DNA from: Ichthyophonus hoferi
Taxonomy: Eukaryota; Opisthokonta; Ichthyosporea; Ichthyophonida; Ichthyophonidae
Length of the DNA stretch: 12,056 nt
Reading direction: 5' to 3'
Assembly (NCBI GenBank): GCA_002751075.1
Contig: NAOQ01000064.1
Coordinates: 192,347-204,402 of the forward strand
The position numbers were made by a program, and so were the translations under genes. Under the pieces are notes generated by a model that did not search any database, was not told the DNA's origin, and saw only the letters and a list, made by a program, of their open reading frames with translations. Each line of letters starts with the position of its first letter. The stretch's first letter is position 1. Of the stretch, positions 10,401 through 12,056 are shown piece by piece.

Positions 10401-10510
10401 CAGCTCCTGCCACTTCTTCCTCTCCTTTGTCCAACAACAGTAAGAATGATGGTGCCAGTAAGGCTTTACTTGCGAATACAACGGATCCACTCCCTGCGGG
10501 TGATTTATAG
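944..10510 (+). CDS. Three-cNBD plus RGS domain signalling protein, twelve exons
   Basis: The spliced product has 665 residues. In order: an N-myristoylation signal (MGNSKS, residues 1–6, followed by basic R7 and R8); cNBD1, about 15–118, degenerate; cNBD2, about 144–265; cNBD3, about 279–395; an RGS domain, about 403–524; and a Ser/Pro/Asn/Lys-rich tail, 553–665. cNBD2 and cNBD3 keep GEIAL and the phosphate-binding Arg (R227, R358). The RGS domain keeps E427-N428 and N469, which align with the G-alpha contacts E87, N88 and N128 of RGS4. Known family roles: cNBDs bind cAMP or cGMP, and RGS domains speed GTP hydrolysis by G-alpha. Inference: a membrane-tethered, cyclic-nucleotide-gated RGS protein. 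The start codon has A at -3 and G at +4, and an in-frame stop lies upstream. All eleven introns are GT–AG and phase-compatible. A missed small exon, especially in the 1556-nt intron 11, cannot be excluded. The exon map is inferred from sequence alone. Confidence 0.88.
1092..1554 (+). other. Intron 1 (463 nt)
   Basis: The donor is GTAATG and the acceptor ATACACAG. A degenerate CATGTC/CAAGTC hexamer repeat fills about 1104–1169, almost abutting the donor. From 1170 to 1554 I see only AT-rich sequence with a TTTTTCTTTTT-like pyrimidine stretch around 1285–1325. Confidence 0.8.
1104..1169 (+). repeat. Degenerate hexanucleotide repeat (CATGTC/CAAGTC)
   Basis: About eleven imperfect 6-nt units of the form C-A-T/A-G-T-C/T begin 12 nt after the exon 1 donor. 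Read in the exon frame they give alternating Val-His/Gln, which produces a long spurious open frame. I take it as intronic because cNBD1 resumes exactly in exon 2. Confidence 0.75.
1555..1691 (+). CDS. Exon 2: core of cNBD1
   Basis: Encodes residues 50–95. LYLIRSGSVIVSL (56–68) is a textbook cNBD beta-roll segment with the conserved Gly. The region that should hold the phosphate-binding cassette (about 81–95, GDTVNAEGLLMDFAK) has no G-E pair and no Arg, so nucleotide binding is doubtful. Acceptor ACAG|G, phase 1; donor TAAG|GTTAGA, phase 0. Confidence 0.85.
1737..1945 (+). repeat. Degenerate pentanucleotide satellite (TATTA/TATTG)
   Basis: Read in steps of five, the sequence repeats TATTA, TATTG, TACTG and TATCA for roughly 200 nt. 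The open frames crossing it are Tyr/Leu/Cys/Ile-rich and come from the repeat. Similar 5-nt periodic tracts recur in introns 5 and 6. Confidence 0.75.
2095..2200 (+). repeat. Complementary-strand pentanucleotide-like tract in intron 2
   Basis: The tract has GATAT/GATAA-type units. ATGATATGATATAA at 2141–2154 is the exact 14-nt reverse complement of 1871–1884 in the upstream satellite, so the two tracts could pair in the pre-mRNA. Confidence 0.5.
2899..3037 (+). CDS. Exon 3: end of cNBD1 and linker
   Basis: Encodes residues 96–141 and one base of codon 142. VTAFTLDKKKW (104–114) matches the last cNBD strand and the start of the B/C helices. ILVPLLVPDPLVIF (127–140) is a hydrophobic linker; it is too short and Pro-broken for a confident membrane helix. 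Acceptor ATAG|G, phase 0. The donor AAAG|GTAGGT (phase 1) is chosen because it joins in frame to exon 4; using GTTGTG four bases later would not. Confidence 0.8.
3113..3135 (+). repeat. GGGAGA microsatellite
   Basis: Nearly four units of GGAGGGAGA-type purine repeat lie about 75 nt downstream of the exon 3 donor. Confidence 0.7.
3181..3240 (+). repeat. TGTA/TGCA microsatellite
   Basis: GTATGCATGTATG-type tetranucleotide repeats form a GT-rich tract in the 5' part of intron 3. It is complementary in character to the CACACA/CATACA stretches at 3448–3482 and 3736–3770. Confidence 0.75.
3321..3896. repeat. Tandem duplication, two 288-bp copies
   Basis: 3321–3608 and 3609–3896 are head-to-tail copies that differ at only two positions (T/C near 3397 versus 3685, and C/T near 3423 versus 3711), both transitions. 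Each copy runs from a ten-T run through a CT-rich block and a CA repeat to a TTTTAG acceptor-like site and a short open frame. The near identity marks a very recent duplication, or possibly an assembly error. Splicing exon 3 to either TTTTAG hits a stop within eleven codons, so I treat both as intronic. Confidence 0.93.
4152..4331 (+). CDS. Exon 4: start of cNBD2
   Basis: Encodes residues 142–201 and one base of codon 202. MFESALISPEHADHL (145–159) and FKCQDVVYRECDIEDQ (171–186) fit the N-terminal helices and first strands of a cNBD, with a Cys where the usual EGD motif has Gly. MFVFCHGSL (191–199) is the next strand and turn. Acceptor ACAG|G; donor AAAG|GTGGGT, phase 1. Confidence 0.88.
4395..4466 (+). 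repeat. TAA microsatellite in intron 4
   Basis: TAATTATAATTA leads into about a dozen perfect TAA units and then interrupted ones. It fills much of the 239-nt intron 4 (4332–4570). The intron's first 45 nt are G-rich (GTGGGTACGGGAAGG). Poly-Tyr and poly-Ile open frames on the minus strand are repeat artefacts. Confidence 0.9.
4571..4698 (+). CDS. Exon 5: phosphate-binding cassette of cNBD2
   Basis: Encodes residues 202–244. GDYFGEIALFMHTARRETV (213–231) is the phosphate-binding cassette: G217-E218, the ribose/phosphate contacts, and R227 aligned with the invariant Arg. The residues after it (R228, E229) are unlike both the PKA (RAA) and PKG (RTA) types, so ligand preference cannot be read. 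IVYSISK ends the domain's last strand. Acceptor ATAG|G, phase 1; donor AAAG|GTATAA, phase 0. Confidence 0.9.
4699..5723 (+). other. Intron 5 (1025 nt)
   Basis: It begins with a GTTGTTGGTG-type GT-rich tract (4708–4735) and carries a pentanucleotide satellite at 4930–5058. From 5060 to 5723 it is AT-rich with no repeat or open frame I recognise. The acceptor is TGATCGCAG. Confidence 0.75.
4930..5058 (+). repeat. Pentanucleotide satellite (TATTA/TGTAT) in intron 5
   Basis: Step-of-five repetition of TATTA, TGTAT, TATTC and TATCA units, the same kind as in intron 2 and in the same orientation. Confidence 0.7.
5724..5822 (+). CDS. Exon 6: helical linker between cNBD2 and cNBD3
   Basis: Encodes residues 245–277 in phase 0 at both ends, so the exon could be skipped without a frameshift. 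EDLFGYLNQFPDARPSY (245–261) matches the C-terminal B/C helix region that follows a cNBD, with the common F-P motif. A basic helix (CLKKRLAKHF, 264–273) follows. Acceptor GCAG|G; donor CAAG|GTAGGG. Confidence 0.88.
5885..5966 (+). repeat. Pentanucleotide satellite (TATGA/TATAG) in intron 6
   Basis: ATGATATGATATAGTATAG-type 5-nt repeats, the reverse-complement orientation of those in introns 2 and 5. It lies within the 227-nt intron 6 (5823–6049). Confidence 0.7.
6050..6194 (+). CDS. Exon 7: start of cNBD3
   Basis: Encodes residues 278–325 and one base of codon 326. NQLFEGVSAEEIGPLL (278–293) and KGRVIFNEGAIGDTFYIL (304–321) are highly typical cNBD sequence, including the E-G-x-x-G-D turn that cNBD1 and cNBD2 lack. 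Acceptor GTAG|A, phase 0; donor TTAG|GTAAGT, phase 1. Confidence 0.92.
6195..6609 (+). other. Intron 7 (415 nt), mostly simple repeat
   Basis: After GTAAGTGGTGGGTGG, the intron is TAGTTA and then ACTATT/TTATTA repeat from about 6230 to 6505, followed by a CT-rich tract (6505–6540) and an ACATACAG acceptor. Ile/Thr/Val-only open frames on both strands are artefacts. Confidence 0.8.
6230..6505 (+). repeat. TAGTTA / TTACTA hexamer–trimer satellite
   Basis: TAGTTATAGTTATAG units (about 6228–6270) grade into TTATTA/CTATTA/CTTATTA units. The 3' portion (for example TATAACTATTACC near 6400) is partly complementary to the 5' TAGTTATAG units. Confidence 0.85.
6610..6758 (+). CDS. Exon 8: phosphate-binding cassette of cNBD3
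   Basis: Encodes residues 326–375. PGQYFGEIALVTDKPRTATI (343–362) is a near-consensus phosphate-binding cassette with G348-E349 and R358. The Thr after the Arg (T359) is the residue that favours cGMP in PKG, where PKA has Ala. VVLSMTK closes the domain. Acceptor ACAG|G; donor GAAG|GTATAT, phase 0. Confidence 0.93.
6759..6855 (+). repeat. GTATATGTGT / TGTATG microsatellite
   Basis: The repeat starts at the donor itself, so the 5' splice site is embedded in it. The Cys/Val/Tyr-rich extension of the exon 8 frame is intronic. Confidence 0.8.
7217..7272 (+). repeat. CATA/TACT microsatellite near the intron 8 acceptor
   Basis: CATACATACATAC and TTACTTACATACG units end about 33 nt before the exon 9 acceptor. 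They can pair with the TGTATGTATGTAGG tract near 6812–6826. Confidence 0.8.
7306..7470 (+). CDS. Exon 9: end of cNBD3 and start of RGS domain
   Basis: Encodes residues 376–430, phase 0 at both ends. ERFEDVFASAPEFLANF (376–392) is the post-cNBD helix. From L403 the RGS domain begins: ILYHAYGLECFVNQMKAEYS (406–425), then QENI. E427-N428 is the conserved E-N pair that contacts switch regions of G-alpha. cNBD3 and RGS are therefore nearly contiguous. Acceptor ACAG|G; donor TATG|GTTAGT. Confidence 0.93.
7471..7848 (+). other. Intron 9 (378 nt)
   Basis: It opens with a GTTAGTTGTTAGTTGGAGG-type G-rich stretch and then TA/GTATATG-rich sequence (7500–7625). The 3' half is ordinary AT-rich DNA ending CGTACAG. 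Confidence 0.75.
7849..8028 (+). CDS. Exon 10: RGS domain, middle
   Basis: Encodes residues 431–490, phase 0 at both ends. FWKECRSF (431–438) continues the E-N-x-x-F-W motif. NRMYEEYI (453–460) and MVNLKGI (467–473) follow. N469 aligns with RGS4 N128, the residue that orients the catalytic Gln of G-alpha. The donor AAT|GTAAGT is chosen; GAAGG|GTATAT twelve bases earlier is a weaker in-frame alternative that would drop VYTN. Confidence 0.92.
8029..8426 (+). other. Intron 10 (398 nt)
   Basis: A GTATAT/GGTATAGG repeat fills about 8036–8135 and a GTATGTGTGTGTATG tract lies at 8168–8188. A CATA/ACATAC-rich tract (8250–8370) precedes a CT-rich polypyrimidine stretch and the CCACAG acceptor. Confidence 0.8.
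8036..8135 (+). repeat. GTATAT / GGTATA microsatellite in intron 10
   Basis: A GT-rich, interrupted GTATAT and GGTATAGG(T/G)A repeat begins right after the donor. It is opposite in strand character to the CATAC-rich 3' half of the same intron. Confidence 0.75.
8427..8612 (+). CDS. Exon 11: end of RGS domain
   Basis: Encodes residues 491–552, phase 0 at both ends. MFNKSMEEIFHLMERDSF (491–508) followed by ARFKSGPHFQAFL (509–521) aligns with the last RGS helices of the type I-x-x-L-M-E-K-D-S-x-x-R-F. The domain is about 122 residues, the usual length. Residues 525–552 are a linker with TSPTARKK. Acceptor ACAG|A; donor AATG|GTAGGT. Confidence 0.93.
8640..8762 (+). repeat. TTATTG/TTGTTA satellite
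   Basis: Trinucleotide and hexanucleotide T/G/A repeats. Poly-Leu and poly-Val frames on the plus strand and poly-Asn on the minus strand are artefacts of it. Confidence 0.9.
8866..9055 (+). repeat. CATA / TACACA microsatellite
   Basis: ACATACATATACATAC-type CA-rich repeat; Thr/Tyr/His/Ile frames through it are artefacts. It is the CA-rich partner of the GT-rich tract at the start of intron 11. Confidence 0.88.
9316..9540 (+). repeat. Weak degenerate tandem repeat, about 110-bp unit
   Basis: GACATATTAGATATATTAAGGCC near 9349 resembles CACATCTATTATATTAAGCCC near 9463. The TTTCATTGTCTGTTGTGATAT that follows the first resembles GTCATTATTTCATGTGATGTA after the second. GTTTCATTGTTTGTTATG near 9315 adds part of a third. 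The match is imperfect and may be chance in AT-rich DNA. Confidence 0.3.
9659..9940 (+). repeat. Interspersed repeat, copy A (plus)
   Basis: Shares long patches with two other segments: GGATGCAA at the left end, TATATCAACACTTGGATC, CTTGCCACTATCATTCAAATC, and AGCAATCAATCGGAGGAGTG followed by CTGATGAAAA. It has no open frame, no clear terminal inverted repeat and no poly-A tail. It is best described as an unclassified non-autonomous interspersed element. It sits inside intron 11. Confidence 0.75.
10169..10510 (+). CDS. Exon 12: Ser/Pro-rich tail with duplicated KRxS sites
   Basis: Encodes residues 553–665 and the TAG stop. A 36-residue unit is tandemly repeated: AKRVSNPAPATPTSPMSN (588–605) and AKRASHPAPATSSSPLSN (624–641), spaced exactly 108 nt. 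Each unit has KRxS (S592, S628), the basic consensus of PKA and PKG, and several Ser-Pro sites. The tail should be disordered. Base composition is richer in C than the other exons. The link to exon 11 rests on phase and position; the frame fits only from the CTCAG acceptor at 10168. Confidence 0.75.
   Translation, partial: VHSAPMRAVSSASFKAHITPISQSPLSGNARSDAAAKRVSNPAPATPTSPMSNRSKNISPSPLANDSRNGPAKRASHPAPATSSSPLSNNSKNDGASKALLANTTDPLPAGDL
10274..10453 (+). repeat. Coding tandem repeat, 108-nt period
   Basis: GCGAAGAGGGTTTCAAATCC at 10274 and GCCAAGAGGGCTTCACATCC at 10382 begin two copies that stay similar through CCAGCTCCTGCCACT and TCTCCT…TCCAACA; the second copy is partial. Within each unit a weaker 18-codon sub-period (SPLSN-type) can be seen. 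Confidence 0.85.
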
Positions 10511-10688
10511 CCTTATAAGGCTATAGGGATATAGGGCGGTAATTAGAGCTATGATTTGTCAGTAAACTGGTTCTGGAAGCCAGGGCCCAATTATTAACAT
10601 CAATAATCGGGTAAATTATAAACTACCGTATAAGCATACATAGAGGTATATAGGGAAGGAAGGTAGAAAGATAGTGTTGGTATATGAT
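10511..10688 (+). other. 3' flank of the cNBD–RGS gene
   Basis: AT-rich sequence after the stop codon. I see no canonical AATAAA here. The first AATAAA lies near 10884, inside repeat copy B. The polyadenylation site is not located. Confidence 0.5.
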
Positions 10689-10960
10689 TGGATACAAGTA
10701 TTCTAGATTAGCCGTTGATCGAATTATTTCAACGCTTTGATTGATTAACTATGATCTTGGCCAATGAATTAATCTCGACATCATTATTATATTTAAATGT
10801 AGTCGAATTCACATTTAATTACTATTTTTGATGGAATCATTACTATAATCAGTCAACATGAATCAATGAACTGATGGTGATTAATAAATAGCCAATCAGA
10901 GGAGTGCCCATGAAAACACTTTCTGGTGAGGCGAGGGTTTATAAGCAATTTCTGACTGAA
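10689..10960 (+). repeat. Interspersed repeat, copy B (plus)
   Basis: Aligned with copy A from GGATACAAG through TAGCCGTTGATCGAATTATT, GATCTTGGCCAATGAATTAATCT and CCAATCAGAGGAGTGCCCATG to TATAAGCAATTTCTGACTGAA. It is more diverged in the middle than A is from C. With copy C it makes an inverted pair around a spacer of about 145 nt. Confidence 0.72.
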
Positions 10961-11104
10961 ATCAAGATATTTAATTTCTTAGACCTAATCGAACCAATTA
11001 ATAGTTAAACTGGACGTTTACTTAAAGAAACGAATTGATTCATATTTTTTTCAACCATTGATACAATTGACCTCCGTTTATTTCTAATATATTCTATCTA
11101 GTTA

Positions 11105-11362
11105 TTTGTATCAAAGGCTTTTCATCAACACTCCTCTGATTGATTGCTGATTAATTACCATTGGCTTATTGATTTATGGTGATTGATTCTAACATTAATT
11201 GATTGCATTGATTACAAGAACTGTGGCTTAGAACCGACCTCTTGCGATTTGAATGATAATGGCAAGATTATTTCATTGGTCAAGCTTATAGTTAATTAAA
11301 TATGATTTTGATCCAAGCGTTGATATAATAGGATTAACGACAAATCTATGATTTTTGCATCC
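11105..11362 (-). repeat. Interspersed repeat, copy C (minus)
   Basis: Read on the minus strand it runs GGATGCAA…TATATCAACGCTTGGATC…TAACTATAAGCTTGACCAATG…CTTGCCATTATCATTCAAATC…CAGCAATCAATCAGAGGAGTG, matching copies A and B in order. It is closer to A than to B over the left half. Confidence 0.75.
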
Positions 11363-11794
11363 ATCATATTATAATAAAACCGGCTCAGGTCTCTATAGTT
11401 AATGTATAATGAATTGTTACTTAATTATTTATATTCATCTATTACCTATTTTAAAGTAACTATAGCTGTATTATTATTGGAATTATACTTCTGTTTTATC
11501 TCATATGATATTTTCCTAGTTTAAACGTCGAGAATGATTGTCAGTTAAAATCAGGATGGTTTCCTACTGTTGTGGCTACCAAGGTTCTATTACTTACATG
11601 TACATGCATACTACTGAATATAGGACTAATATCTGTTGTACTGAGTTCTATAAGGCTGTAGTTGTCAGGTAAAGGGCAGGCTAAAGCCCTAGTAGCTGCT
11701 CTTGAATATCCTTCTGTTGATTATTGGATATAGAAGCTTTTAGCTTTTTACTCTGTAATATATTATTTATGTAGTAATTGTAATCTAATTGTGG

Positions 11795-11904
11795 CTATGT
11801 GCATATAGTTATGGTAGTATTATTATCAGAAAATTCAACACCAGACTCAATTAGTTGGCCTTCACGTAAAGTATTTAAATTATCTACTTCAACTTCTTTG
11901 ACAA
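11795..11904 (-). CDS. Possible last exon of a minus-strand gene
   Basis: On the minus strand a TATATCTATAG acceptor-like site is followed by an open frame encoding VKEVEVDNLNTLREGQLIES and a further 16 residues, ending in TAG at 11797–11795. The composition (Glu, Asp, Asn, alternating hydrophobics) looks more protein-like than the surrounding AT-rich noise. The 5' exons would lie beyond the right edge. The alternatives are chance or a scrap of a retroelement; the segment is too short to choose. No function is assigned. Confidence 0.22.
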
Positions 11905-12033
11905 CTATAGATATAATATGAAGAAAAAAAAGTAAAGCCCATAAATTGAACAATAAATATTGAAGACTGAGAACGGGATTTTCTATTAATTAATTTTGTT
12001 CCTTTTACACATTTTCAATCTTTGCCTAACGCA

Positions 12034-12055
12034 GGTGCTAATTTTGGTTAGCACC
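12034..12055. other. Perfect 8-bp hairpin at right edge
   Basis: The arms GGTGCTAA (12034–12041) and TTAGCACC (12048–12055) are exact reverse complements around a 6-nt TTTTGG loop. The context continues off the window. It might be a sub-terminal hairpin of a transposable element or a palindromic binding site. Confidence 0.45.
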
Positions 12056-12056
12056 C

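Larger units (their letters stand above)
11363..12056. other. Right flank, no confident gene
   Basis: AT-rich, with only short open frames on both strands. It includes a possible minus-strand terminal exon (11795–11904) and the hairpin at 12034–12055. A stretch near 11670–11700 is slightly GC-richer (GGGCAGGCTAAAGCCC, itself a near-palindrome) but has no open frame worth calling. Confidence 0.5.

Noticed and set aside
10071-10437. Alternative frames over exon 12 (plus frame from 10071 and minus frame 10234–10437)
   Set aside because: The frame ending at 10510 has the internal protein repeat, joins in phase to exon 11 and ends in a stop; the others are shadows.

Overview
This window is nuclear DNA of an AT-rich eukaryote. 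It carries one long plus-strand gene cut by eleven GT–AG introns, dense simple-sequence repeats inside the introns, and no bacterial signals. The standard code fits: no exon contains an in-frame TAA, TAG or TGA before the terminal TAG. The lineage cannot be fixed from the sequence. RGS and cyclic-nucleotide-binding domains together suggest a unicellular eukaryote or early-branching opisthokont relative, but that is only a guess.

Layout. 1–943 is intergenic or 5' flank, with a poly-A run at the window edge, a short perfect hairpin (663–682) and a TATA-like box (859–866) ahead of the start codon. 944–10510 is a twelve-exon gene: join 944–1091, 1555–1691, 2899–3037, 4152–4331, 4571–4698, 5724–5822, 6050–6194, 6610–6758, 7306–7470, 7849–8028, 8427–8612, 10169–10510. 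The exons sum to 1998 nt and encode a 665-residue protein. I placed the exons by reading-frame and domain continuity, and every junction keeps phase. 10511–12056 holds no confident gene. It contains two of three copies of a roughly 270-bp interspersed repeat, arranged as a fold-back pair (the third copy is in intron 11), a possible minus-strand terminal exon, and a hairpin at the right edge.

Function. The protein has a probable N-myristoylation signal, three tandem cyclic-nucleotide-binding domains (cNBDs), an RGS domain that keeps the main G-alpha contact residues, and a Ser/Pro-rich tail with two 36-residue-spaced KRxS sites. cNBD1 lacks the phosphate-binding motif and is probably structural. 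cNBD2 and cNBD3 look able to bind, and cNBD3 has the Arg-Thr-Ala signature typical of cGMP-dependent kinases. The inferred role is a membrane-tethered GTPase-activating protein for heterotrimeric G-alpha gated by cyclic nucleotide, directly linking cAMP/cGMP to G-protein shut-off. I know of no characterised protein with this architecture.

Introns. Most begin with GT-rich simple repeats, and several carry complementary CA-rich repeats nearer the acceptor, so their transcripts could fold and bring splice sites together. Intron 3 contains a nearly perfect 288-bp tandem duplication.
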